Shown piece by piece: positions 31,619 to 39,881 of a stretch of DNA of 64,000 nucleotides. Below the pieces are notes generated by a model. That model made no database searches, was not told where the DNA came from, and saw only the letters and a list, made by a program, of their open reading frames with translations. Each line of letters starts with the position of its first letter. Within the stretch, counting starts at the first letter, position 1. The stretch spans positions 186,001 through 250,000 of the forward strand of contig JAZUBQ010000005.1 of assembly GCA_045638525.1 (NCBI GenBank), read 5' to 3'. Source of the DNA: SIG452 sp045638525 (GTDB lineage: Bacteria; Bacillota; Clostridia; UMGS1840). The translations under genes and the position numbers were made by a program.

Positions 31619-33346
31619 TTACTTTTGTTTTAACTGTTCTACTTGATTGGCATCAGGTTCTACAATAATTGTTTCAAAATTATCATATATCACCATACCG
31701 GGTTTGGCACCCGATGGTTTTTTCACATATTTTACTTTAGTGTAATCCACTGCCGCTTTCGTGTCTTTTGCACTTTTGGAATACTGTGCTGCAATCAGTG
31801 CCGCTTCATACAGGGTTTGATCGGACACCGGTGCCCCCTGACATCGTATTACGGTATGCGAACCGGGAATATTGCGAATGTGAAGCCAAATGTCTGACTT
31901 AGAGGCAATCTTTAAGGTTAACTCTTCATTCTGACGATTATTTTTACCGCATAAAATCAACGTTCCGTCAGAAGCAACAAACTGCATTGGTCCCGAAACC
32001 CGACTTTCCTTTTTCTTCTTTTTGGGCGTTTTGTCGGAAGCATAACCACCGTCGGTTAACTCCTCTTTGATTTCGGAAATGTTTTTTTCGTCTTCACTGA
32101 GTTCCAATGCATCTTTCACACTTAACAGATATTTGATTTCCTCCTGAATTTCCACCAGCATTTCACGAGAAATTTTTTCCATATTTTTTTCTTTGTTATA
32201 TTTCTCAAAATACTTTTTAGCGTTTCTTGCAGGAGAAATGGTTTCATCCAGCGGAATGGTTAAAGGAGCGTTTTCTTCATAATAATTGGGAAGAGTAACT
32301 TCCTTTTGGTTTTGATTTAACTGATATAAATTTGCAGTCAGAATTTCCGCATAAATCCGATAGCGGTCTTTTTTCTCTGCTTTTTTTAAGTTTTTTTCAT
32401 GAATATCAATTTTTTTATACAAACGGGTTAGGTTTTTATCAATGATTTGACCAACCTGATCCCGTTTTTCTTCCAGTTTTCGTTTGGTTTCTTTAGAACG
32501 GTAGAAATAATCTACACATTCATTCACACTTTGAAATGTTTCTTTCTGATAAAAGTCAGCATATTGCTGTAAGTCCCAGATATAAAGGTCTTTCGGTTCT
32601 TTGGTTTCCGGTTTCAAAAGCAAAGTGGGGTCATATTCTTTTTGTTCTGCTTTTCTGAGAAATTCCGCCAGAACTTCTGCCGCCAATTCCTCGTTAGAAC
32701 CGCTACGATGTTCCACTTCCCTTGCTAAAATGGGAGACATACCCAAAAAAGCATTCATCAGTTTTTCAGATACCAAAACTCCGGCACTCTCTTTCAAACA
32801 GCTCGCTATATCTTCAGCAGACAATTCCACAGGATTCGTCTTTTCCTGCACAGGAGGAAGTTCATAAAACATTCCGGGAAGCACCTGTCGTTTTTCGGAA
32901 AGAGTAAAATCAATGTGTCGGATAGAATCAATAATACGATTGTTATCGTCGGTTAAAATAATGTTGGAATGTTTCCCCATCGGTTCCACAATCAACATCT
33001 TTTTTGTTACTTCAAAAAGTTCATTGGTGCTTTCAGCAATGATTTTTACAATTCTTTCGTTACTAACTGCTTCTACACCCAGAATTTTGCCGCCGGATAA
33101 GTGTTTTCTCATCAACATACAAAACACAGGTGGTGTATCGGGATTTTCAAAGGTCTGATTGGTAAGGCAAACACGCCCTTTGGAAGCATCGCAAGACAAA
33201 AGCAAGCGATAATTCTCTCCCAAAGAACGAACTGTCAAAAGAACTTGTGAGCGTGACATCTGATAAACTTTATCAATACGACCGCCTCTGAGCTTTTCGT
33301 CAAGCTCATAAGCGAGTGCCGCTAAGGTATTGGCGTCTAATGCCAT
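31619..33346 (-). CDS. rqcH: Rqc2/RqcH NFACT-family ribosome quality control factor
   Basis: A 575-residue NFACT protein, formerly called fibronectin-binding A. The NFACT-N domain starts at MALDANTLAALAYELDEKLRGG, a coiled-coil middle lies at about 250-440, and the NFACT-R domain with SDIWLHIRNIPGSHTVIR is near residue 485. RqcH binds split 50S subunits and adds Ala tails to stalled chains. A Lys-rich stretch (KKKKKE) precedes NFACT-R. It lies 12 bases after pcrA; no RqcP gene is seen nearby. Confidence 0.96.
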   Translation of the reverse strand: MALDANTLAALAYELDEKLRGGRIDKVYQMSRSQVLLTVRSLGENYRLLLSCDASKGRVCLTNQTFENPDTPPVFCMLMRKHLSGGKILGVEAVSNERIVKIIAESTNELFEVTKKMLIVEPMGKHSNIILTDDNNRIIDSIRHIDFTLSEKRQVLPGMFYELPPVQEKTNPVELSAEDIASCLKESAGVLVSEKLMNAFLGMSPILAREVEHRSGSNEELAAEVLAEFLRKAEQKEYDPTLLLKPETKEPKDLYIWDLQQYADFYQKETFQSVNECVDYFYRSKETKRKLEEKRDQVGQIIDKNLTRLYKKIDIHEKNLKKAEKKDRYRIYAEILTANLYQLNQNQKEVTLPNYYEENAPLTIPLDETISPARNAKKYFEKYNKEKNMEKISREMLVEIQEEIKYLLSVKDALELSEDEKNISEIKEELTDGGYASDKTPKKKKKESRVSGPMQFVASDGTLILCGKNNRQNEELTLKIASKSDIWLHIRNIPGSHTVIRCQGAPVSDQTLYEAALIAAQYSKSAKDTKAAVDYTKVKYVKKPSGAKPGMVIYDNFETIIVEPDANQVEQLKQK

Positions 33347-33358
33347 AGTATGTTCTCC

Positions 33359-35755
33359 TTAAATAATTTCGGGACGGGCAAATGCCGCCATTAAGGTCTT
33401 TTTCCCAACGCTGTCAAATTGAATTTCCAATTTGATATCATTGCCCAAAGGTTGTACTAAAAGAACAGTTCCATCTCCGAATTTTTTATGACGGACACGA
33501 CATCCTTCCCGATAATCGGGTAAAGAACCGGATGATTTTGGTGGTTCGGCTTTTGGTGCGGATGGTGTCAGATGAATTGCATTGGTATTGTATGAATCAC
33601 CGCGATATCCCCCAACTGAACTTCGCGACAAGGAACTGCTATAGCCGTAAGACTCCCCGAATCCGCCAACAGATGCTTGCTTTTTCTTGGGCATTTCCAA
33701 AGTTTCTGCCGGAATTTCTTTTAAAAACTGAGACGGAAGGCTATGCATATAAGAACCAAAGAGCATTCTCTCTTGTGTGTAAGAAAGATACAGTTTTTCT
33801 TTTGCACGGGTAATTCCAACATAACAAAGACGACGTTCTTCTTCCAAACCACCAACCTCGGTTTTGGACTGCATGGACGGGAAAATTCCCTCCTCAAATC
33901 CAACCAAAAATACAACGGGAAATTCCAACCCTTTAGAGCTATGCAATGTCATCAAAGTCACTGCATCTTCATCGGCATCATAGTTATCAATATCAGACAG
34001 CAGAGATACATTTTCCAAGAAGGAAGATAAATCCTGGTTTGCTTCATCTTCTTTAATCATGGAAAGAAGTTCTTTCATATTCTGAATTCTTGCATTGGAT
34101 TCTTCGGTGTCTTCTTTTTGCAAGGCTTCCATATATCCGGAACCGTACAACACAGATGTAACTAAGGCTTCGGTACTTTCGGTATTCTCCCGAAAATCTG
34201 CAATCATTTTTGCAAAATTCATAAGTTTTAACTTCGGATGCGAAAGTTCCTGGTAGTCTCCTGCATTTTCACAAACCGAAAGCATAGAAACGCCGTTTGC
34301 AGTTGCCAATGCCTGCACTTTATCTACCGAAGTTTTACCGATACCACGAGCAGGCTCGTTAATAATTCTCATCAATGCGGCATCATCATTTTCGTTTAAT
34401 ACCAATCTGAGATATGCCACAATATCCTTGATTTCTTTACGGTCAAAGAAACGAGTCCCCCCCACTATTCTGTGAGGAATTGCAGACTGCAAAAAGGTTT
34501 GTTCAAAAGTACGGGACAAAGAATTCATACGATATAACACCGCAATGTCACGATAGTGATAGCCATCCCGCAACAAAGAATCAATCAGCATCCCTACCCT
34601 ATCCGCTTCCTGATAATTATTATCGGGATTTAACACGGTAATTTTGGAGCCGCCTTCTTTTTGAGTCCAAAGTTTTTTTGCTTTTCTTTGACGGTTATTT
34701 GCAATTACACCATTTGCCGCATCCAGAATATTTTTGGTGCTGCGATAATTTTCTTCCAATTTAATAATTTTGGTATTGGAAAATTGCTGTTCAAAATTTA
34801 AAATGTTGGTAATATCAGCACCACGGAACTTATAAATTGACTGGTCATCATCCCCAACAACACAAAGATTCTTGGATTTTTTTGCAAGATAAGATGCCAG
34901 TAAATACTGAATTTTATTGGTATCCTGATATTCGTCAATCATAATGTGCGTAAAACGCTCCTGATACTCCGCCAAAACACCGGGAAACTGTTCAAATAAT
35001 TTCACCGTATCAAATAAAATATCATCAAAATCCAACGCATTGTATTTTTGCAGTTTTTCCATATATAAGGCATAAACCTTACCGATTAAACCTGCCTTAT
35101 AATCAGCACCTGCCTGACGCAGAAATTCTGTTGCATCTATCGCATCATTCTTTGCCTTGGAAATCACGCTGTAGCAAAGTTTATGATTTAAAACATCTTC
35201 TGAAATATTTAATTCTTTGATACATTCTTTGATGCAATTCTTGGCATCATTGGCATCAAAAATGGTGAAGTAACGGTTTAATCCGCCACCCAGTAACGTA
35301 ATATGTTCTCTTAAAATCCGTACACAAGCAGAGTGAAAGGTCAACGCCCAGATTCCCGTTGCACATTCCCCCAATTTTTTCTCTAATCGTTCTTTCAGCT
35401 CATTTGCCGCTTTATTGGTAAAAGTAATTGCCAAAATATTTTTGGGAGAAATCGGACGATAAGAAAATAATCCTGATTCTTCCGGAGTCAACAATGCAGC
35501 AGATTTACGCTCTAAACGAGCCAAATCTTCTTCATCTAAAAATGCCGGACATTCTAATTCATTATAATAAGAATCACCATATTTAATCAAATAATGGATA
35601 CGTGAAATTAAGGTAGTGGTTTTTCCGCTACCGGCACCCGCCAAAATCAAAACAGGACCTGTTGCAGTAAAACACGCCTCTTTTTGCATGGGATTCAAAT
35701 GAGAAAATTCTTCTTCTAAAATTCGTTTTTTAAGTTGATTCCATCTGTTTTTCAT
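33359..35755 (-). CDS. pcrA: ATP-dependent DNA helicase PcrA/UvrD
   Basis: A 798-residue SF1A helicase with all motifs in order: Q motif and LNPMQKEACF, Walker A LAGAGSGKTTTL, ITFTNKAANELKERL, DEYQDTN, VVGDDDQSIYKFRG, LEENYRS, TLHSSKGLEFPVVFLVGFEE (as LHSSKGLEFPVV) and YVGITRAKEKL. A Ser/Gly-rich linker is followed by a C-terminal Tudor-like domain (HKKFGDGTVLLVQ). The insertion after motif I (about residues 75-100) is acidic. Its ATG overlaps the end of the QueG-like gene by 26 bases, which suggests coupled translation. Confidence 0.97.
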   Translation of the reverse strand: MKNRWNQLKKRILEEEFSHLNPMQKEACFTATGPVLILAGAGSGKTTTLISRIHYLIKYGDSYYNELECPAFLDEEDLARLERKSAALLTPEESGLFSYRPISPKNILAITFTNKAANELKERLEKKLGECATGIWALTFHSACVRILREHITLLGGGLNRYFTIFDANDAKNCIKECIKELNISEDVLNHKLCYSVISKAKNDAIDATEFLRQAGADYKAGLIGKVYALYMEKLQKYNALDFDDILFDTVKLFEQFPGVLAEYQERFTHIMIDEYQDTNKIQYLLASYLAKKSKNLCVVGDDDQSIYKFRGADITNILNFEQQFSNTKIIKLEENYRSTKNILDAANGVIANNRQRKAKKLWTQKEGGSKITVLNPDNNYQEADRVGMLIDSLLRDGYHYRDIAVLYRMNSLSRTFEQTFLQSAIPHRIVGGTRFFDRKEIKDIVAYLRLVLNENDDAALMRIINEPARGIGKTSVDKVQALATANGVSMLSVCENAGDYQELSHPKLKLMNFAKMIADFRENTESTEALVTSVLYGSGYMEALQKEDTEESNARIQNMKELLSMIKEDEANQDLSSFLENVSLLSDIDNYDADEDAVTLMTLHSSKGLEFPVVFLVGFEEGIFPSMQSKTEVGGLEEERRLCYVGITRAKEKLYLSYTQERMLFGSYMHSLPSQFLKEIPAETLEMPKKKQASVGGFGESYGYSSSLSRSSVGGYRGDSYNTNAIHLTPSAPKAEPPKSSGSLPDYREGCRVRHKKFGDGTVLLVQPLGNDIKLEIQFDSVGKKTLMAAFARPEII

Positions 35756-36533
35756 CTAAAAGTCTCACATTCCTTTTGAGTATTTGGATTCCTTTATAGC
35801 TAAAGGCAAAATCATGATATTTTTTTTGAAATTCTTCTTCATCAATTGCAAGAATTTCTTCTTTTGATAAATTTAAAACCGGCTTTTTGAATTTTTCAAT
35901 CAATGTTACAGTTGCCTTTTTGTTTACAGGACAGGCAAGTTGGCAAATGTCACATCCCCAGAGTATCTTTGACTTCCGGAATAATGCAACTTCATCATCA
36001 GCCAGCTCTTTTTTCTGACTAAGATAAGACAAACATCGTTCTTTTTGAAAGCCTTCTGTTAACGCTTTTGTAGTACACGCCCTTTGGCAGGCACCGCAAT
36101 CAGTACATAACAAAACGGGCGAATGTTTTTTCTCGGGAAGTTCTTCTTTTAACAGCACTTCTCCAATAAATACAAAAGAGCCGTATTCTTTAGTTAAAAG
36201 TAAGTTATGTTTCCCGATTTGCCCCAATCCCAATTCCTCGGCCAGTTGTTTTTCACGAAAAGGAGAAATATCGGAAAAGCTCCGATACTCTACTCCAAGC
36301 GGTGCAAAAATTTTATCAAATTCTTCTTTCACTACCGTATGGTAATCATAAATAGAACAATAGCGGGAAAAGAGTTCCGGACTCTCGGTATAATAATAAG
36401 GAAATACCGCGACAACTAACGTGCGGTATCCCTGTTTTCGATATTTTTCATTGGGATTTGACATCACTCCGTATGAGAGATACGGAGGAAAACGTTCTTC
36501 AATCTGTTTGGCAAGTGTCAGATTCATTTTCAT
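35730..36533 (-). CDS. QueG-like iron-sulfur protein (epoxyqueuosine reductase family)
   Basis: A 267-residue protein with two 4Fe-4S motifs (LLCTDCGACQRACTTKAL and WGCDICQLACPVNKKA) and an N-terminal region like cobalamin-dependent QueG (GQIGKHNLLLTKEYGSFVFIGEVL). QueG performs the last step of queuosine synthesis. This version lacks the HEAT-repeat C-terminus of long QueG proteins and resembles the short clostridial form, so a different reductase role is possible. Both ends overlap neighbours: 35 bases with the AI-2E gene and 26 with pcrA. No other queuosine genes are in the window. Confidence 0.85.
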   Translation of the reverse strand: MKMNLTLAKQIEERFPPYLSYGVMSNPNEKYRKQGYRTLVVAVFPYYYTESPELFSRYCSIYDYHTVVKEEFDKIFAPLGVEYRSFSDISPFREKQLAEELGLGQIGKHNLLLTKEYGSFVFIGEVLLKEELPEKKHSPVLLCTDCGACQRACTTKALTEGFQKERCLSYLSQKKELADDEVALFRKSKILWGCDICQLACPVNKKATVTLIEKFKKPVLNLSKEEILAIDEEEFQKKYHDFAFSYKGIQILKRNVRLLDEKQMEST

Positions 36534-37668
36534 ACTTTTCCTGATATTTTTTTTCGATATATGTCTTAAACAGTAAATACAAGACTGCAGTCAAAGGAAC
36601 TCCGACAATCATCCCAACAAATCCAAGTAATTTGCTTCCTGCCAAAATTCCAACCAACACCCAAATCGGAGAAAGTCCGGTGGTGTCCCCCAAAATTTTC
36701 GGTCCTAAGATATTGCCGTCAAACTGCTGTAGTACCAACACGAAGATGAGGAACCAAATCAAGCGTTCCGGTGCCACAATCAAAATCAGAAGTGCCGAAG
36801 GAATGGCTCCGATAAAAGGTCCGAAAAACGGAATCACATTGGTAATGCCGATAATCACACTGATTAACAGTGCATAAGGACGATAAATCATCAGCATAAA
36901 CGGGAAAGAAATCACACCGATAATTGCTGAATCAATAATTTTACCTAAAATAAAACGGGAAAATGTTTTATCCGCCATTTTTGTAATATCAAAAACTTTA
37001 TTGGCAGTTGTTTTCTTACAAAGTGCATATACCGTAGTCTTAATATTTCGGAAAAATTTTTCTTTACCGTACAAAAAGTAAATGGATACAATCAACCCAA
37101 CAATAGTGTTGGTAAATCCGGTAGTCACAAGTGCCGGAATATTCACTAACCACCCAAAGCAAGCATTTAACAATGCAGTGGCATATTCTGTCATCGTATC
37201 ATAAGGCAACAACTGATCCAGCCAGCTGGCATCTATATGATAAGTTTCAACCCATTTGGATATGTTGAGTGAAAACATCTGAATATATAACGGGATATTC
37301 TTAAACAGAGTTTCCACACTGGTTTTCACCTGTGGAATTAACAAAACAGTCAGACAAGTTAAAACGCCAAGTGTCAGTACGTAGGTAATCAAAATTGAAA
37401 TCACACGTCTGAGGTTTTGATATTGAAGCGTTTTTTTTTCAGACTTCACCCAACCAAAAACTTTAGTTTCCATAAGCTTCATTAACGGATTAAGCAAATA
37501 CGCAATGACAAATCCAATCAGAAACGGAGTGAATATCGAAATCAAAAAACGAAAAGCGCCCTGAAAGCTTTCAAACTTCAAAAATAAAAAATAAGAAGCT
37601 ACTCCAACGAATGCTACCAGAGAATATAAAAATATTTGATTTTTATTGTCTTTAAAAAACTTCTTCAT
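36499..37668 (-). CDS. AI-2E family transporter (YtvI/TqsA-like permease)
   Basis: A 389-residue membrane protein with about eight helices and the family patterns FLIGFVIAYLLNPL and FGPFIGAIPSALLIL near the C-terminal half; the DGNILGPKILGDTTGLSPIWV signature is clear. Despite the name, the substrate of most members is unknown; some act as ion or small-molecule permeases. The start at 37668 has GAAGG upstream; an upstream ATG at 37698 lacks one. It is second in the run after the PrsA-like gene. Confidence 0.92.
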   Translation of the reverse strand: MKKFFKDNKNQIFLYSLVAFVGVASYFLFLKFESFQGAFRFLISIFTPFLIGFVIAYLLNPLMKLMETKVFGWVKSEKKTLQYQNLRRVISILITYVLTLGVLTCLTVLLIPQVKTSVETLFKNIPLYIQMFSLNISKWVETYHIDASWLDQLLPYDTMTEYATALLNACFGWLVNIPALVTTGFTNTIVGLIVSIYFLYGKEKFFRNIKTTVYALCKKTTANKVFDITKMADKTFSRFILGKIIDSAIIGVISFPFMLMIYRPYALLISVIIGITNVIPFFGPFIGAIPSALLILIVAPERLIWFLIFVLVLQQFDGNILGPKILGDTTGLSPIWVLVGILAGSKLLGFVGMIVGVPLTAVLYLLFKTYIEKKYQEKYENESDTCQTD

Positions 37669-37756
37669 AACTTTTTCCTTCTGTGAAAGGACAGGCATAA
37701 GCGTTTTTGGACACCTATGCCTGCACTGTTACAATATAATAAACAAATTACCGTTC

Positions 37757-38752
37757 TTAACGTACAGCAACTGCGTTGATTTTTGCATCATCCTGAGTAA
37801 TTTCCATAGTTGCTTTCAGTTCTTCAAGCACCTTATCTTCTTCTGCAATCATATAAAAGTTCTGTGCTTTACCGATATTAGCGGTGAAATCAGCTTCCAT
37901 ATCCAAGGGGATACGTTTGATAATATGATAACCGTAAGAAGATTCAATGATATCAGAAATTCCGTTTTCTTCCAAAGCTGCGGTTCCTTCATAAAACTCA
38001 GTTACCATTTCGCCGTCTGAAAATACATAACCATCGGGAGCACTGTCCTTACCGGGATCTTCGGAATGTTCCATCATGAGTGCCTGGAAATCAGCTCCAC
38101 CTTTTGCCTGTTTTAACAATGCTTCAATTTCAGCTTTTTTTGCATCAAGTTGTTCCTGAGGTAATTTCTGACCGGTGGTCTGATCGATTGTCATTACTAA
38201 GATGTGCTGTGCTTTATAGAAGTTTTTAGCAAACACTTCTTTTAAAACATCATCGGAAGGATTGAAACGTTCGGATACAGCCAATACTCTTTCACCATAC
38301 TTGCTATAGAGCATCTGTTTTCTATAAACAGCTTTCAAGGTTTCTTTGCTTACGCCGTAGGTATCCATTGTCTGCTGAAGTGCTTCCGCATTGTCAGTGA
38401 ATTCTTTGTTGATTTCATCTGCAGAAATACTCAGATCATTGTCCTTTGCTGTCTGTGCCATAACGCTGACATCAATCAGCAACTCCATTGCTTTTTCACG
38501 AATATAGCTTTCTGCATCCTTACCGTCTTTGTCAGTATTCCAGAATTCTTCCACATCGTCACCCTGAAGCTGACCAACGGATTGCATTTTGATAACTTCT
38601 ATTGTATATTTGAGTTCCCCTACCGTGATAACTTCATCTCCAACTTTAGCAACCACCTGACTATCATCCGATGTGCCGCCGCAACCATTCATAACGCCTA
38701 CACAAAGCACGAGCATCATGAAAAGAGCAACAAGTTTTTTCATTGTTTTCAT
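37757..38752 (-). CDS. Parvulin-type peptidylprolyl isomerase lipoprotein (PrsA-like)
   Basis: A 331-residue exported foldase. The lipobox is MNGC (about residue 24). A SurA-like helical N-domain (50-185) and a rotamase domain (about 190-310; AQHILVMTIDQ, a GGADFQALMMEHSEDPGK loop, SYGYHIIKR) make up the rest. PrsA-type lipoproteins help secreted proteins fold outside the membrane, fitting the many large exported proteins of this organism. GAGGTAATTAAT precedes the ATG at 38752; the promoter is at 38787-38816. A hairpin with arms CAGGCATA/TATGCCTG lies between this gene and the AI-2E gene. Confidence 0.92.
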   Translation of the reverse strand: MKTMKKLVALFMMLVLCVGVMNGCGGTSDDSQVVAKVGDEVITVGELKYTIEVIKMQSVGQLQGDDVEEFWNTDKDGKDAESYIREKAMELLIDVSVMAQTAKDNDLSISADEINKEFTDNAEALQQTMDTYGVSKETLKAVYRKQMLYSKYGERVLAVSERFNPSDDVLKEVFAKNFYKAQHILVMTIDQTTGQKLPQEQLDAKKAEIEALLKQAKGGADFQALMMEHSEDPGKDSAPDGYVFSDGEMVTEFYEGTAALEENGISDIIESSYGYHIIKRIPLDMEADFTANIGKAQNFYMIAEEDKVLEELKATMEITQDDAKINAVAVR

Positions 38753-38786
38753 ATTAATTACCTCGTTTCTTTCTATTATTTTCTTC

Positions 38787-38816
38787 ATTATACAACAGGT
38801 GAAATCGGAAAGTCAA
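38787..38816 (-). promoter_or_regulatory. Promoter of the PrsA-like gene and downstream run
   Basis: On the minus strand, TTGACT (38811-38816), 18 bases, TATAAT (38787-38792). Confidence 0.8.
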
Positions 38817-38930
38817 TTCTTTTTCACGTTGTAACAAAGATTTAATATTTTACAGCTATCCTTTTCAACATATTTTTACAATATTGAGAATAGATTGTAA
38901 TTAAAAGTAATTAAAAAATTTCTAACCGGA

Positions 38931-38972
38931 AAGGAGGCGCAACTGCATTTTTTGCAGTTGCATCACAGCTTG
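38931..38972 (+). promoter_or_regulatory. Unusual ribosome site: SD, hairpin, then UUG start
   Basis: AAGGAGG (38931-38937) is followed by a 9-bp perfect hairpin GCAACTGCA/TGCAGTTGC (38939-38947 with 38953-38961, T5 loop). The nearest in-frame TTG (38952) lies in the loop and stem. If the hairpin is skipped, the next suitable TTG at 38970 is 9 bases from the SD. An in-frame CTG (38943) also lies 5 bases after the SD. Which start is used is open. Confidence 0.6.
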
Positions 38973-39800
38973 AAATATCCAAAAGTTTCACAAAGCATAC
39001 TGGTTATCTCCTTAAAATCGCTGATAGGACGCTTCGCCGCAGGAATCTGCGTATTGGCAGTCATCATCGCATTATTCGGAAAAATTATCCCTTTAGCACA
39101 AAATACTGTGGCGTTTAAAAATGACTGGGGATTGAGTTACCAGCAAAACGGAACTCCTCCCATCGGAAACCGAAGTCAAGCCGAACTATCACAATACGAT
39201 GCTTACTATTTGGGCTCTCAGGATGAAAAAGTAATGTATCTGACCTTTGATGCAGGCTACGAAGCAGGTTACACACAGCAGATTTTAGACACGCTCAAAA
39301 AACATCAGGTATCTGCCGCCTTCTTTTTGGTTGGAAATTATCTGGATAAAGCACCGGATTTAGTCAAACAAATGGTTGCAGACGGTCATCTGGTCGCCAA
39401 TCACACCAATCATCATCCCGATATGTCAAAAATTTCCGACGAAGAAAGTTTCAAAAAAGAAATCTCTGATTTAGAAGCCAAATATCAACAAGTCACCGGA
39501 CAACAAATGAAAAAATTCTATCGCCCGCCCCAAGGAAAATTCAGTGAACAAAACTTAACTCATGCAAAAAATTTAGGATATAAAACCATATTCTGGAGCC
39601 TTGCCTATGTGGACTGGTATCAGGATAAGCAACCAACCCGTGAGCAAGCGTTGGAAAAACTGATTCCCCGTAGCCATAACGGTGCAATAATTTTACTTCA
39701 TTCCACCTCCAAAACCAATGCGGAAGTATTGGATGAACTGCTTACCAAATGGAAAGAAATGGGATATCGGTTCGGCACTTTGGAAGAATTATGTAAATAG
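38952..39800 (+). CDS. pdaA: Delta-lactam-type polysaccharide deacetylase (PdaA-like)
   Basis: A 282-residue (or 276, if started at 38970) membrane-anchored or exported enzyme. One N-terminal hydrophobic segment (ICVLAVIIALFGKIIPLAQ) is followed by the marks of PdaA: WGLSYQQNGTPPIGN, YLTFDAGYEAGYT, NHTNHHPDMSK, FYRPPQGKFSE and TIFWSLAYVDWYQ. PdaA removes N-acetyl groups from muramic acid to make the muramic delta-lactam of spore cortex, which germination enzymes recognise. The usual Asp-Asp pair reads DAG here, as PdaA-type proteins often vary at the second Asp. No ATG is available, so it uses a TTG start. It ends at a strong terminator. Confidence 0.9.
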   Translation: MQLHHSLKYPKVSQSILVISLKSLIGRFAAGICVLAVIIALFGKIIPLAQNTVAFKNDWGLSYQQNGTPPIGNRSQAELSQYDAYYLGSQDEKVMYLTFDAGYEAGYTQQILDTLKKHQVSAAFFLVGNYLDKAPDLVKQMVADGHLVANHTNHHPDMSKISDEESFKKEISDLEAKYQQVTGQQMKKFYRPPQGKFSEQNLTHAKNLGYKTIFWSLAYVDWYQDKQPTREQALEKLIPRSHNGAIILLHSTSKTNAEVLDELLTKWKEMGYRFGTLEELCK

Positions 39801-39810
39801 TTTTTTCATC

Positions 39811-39848
39811 AAAAATCGGCAGTTTGAATGAAACTGCCGATTTTTGAT
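39811..39848. terminator. Bidirectional terminator
   Basis: AAAAATCGGCAGTTT / AAACTGCCGATTTTT with loop GAATG; separates the convergent PdaA and LRR genes. Confidence 0.93.
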
Positions 39849-39881
39849 TATTTCAGATTATTAAGATTATTATTTTAACGC

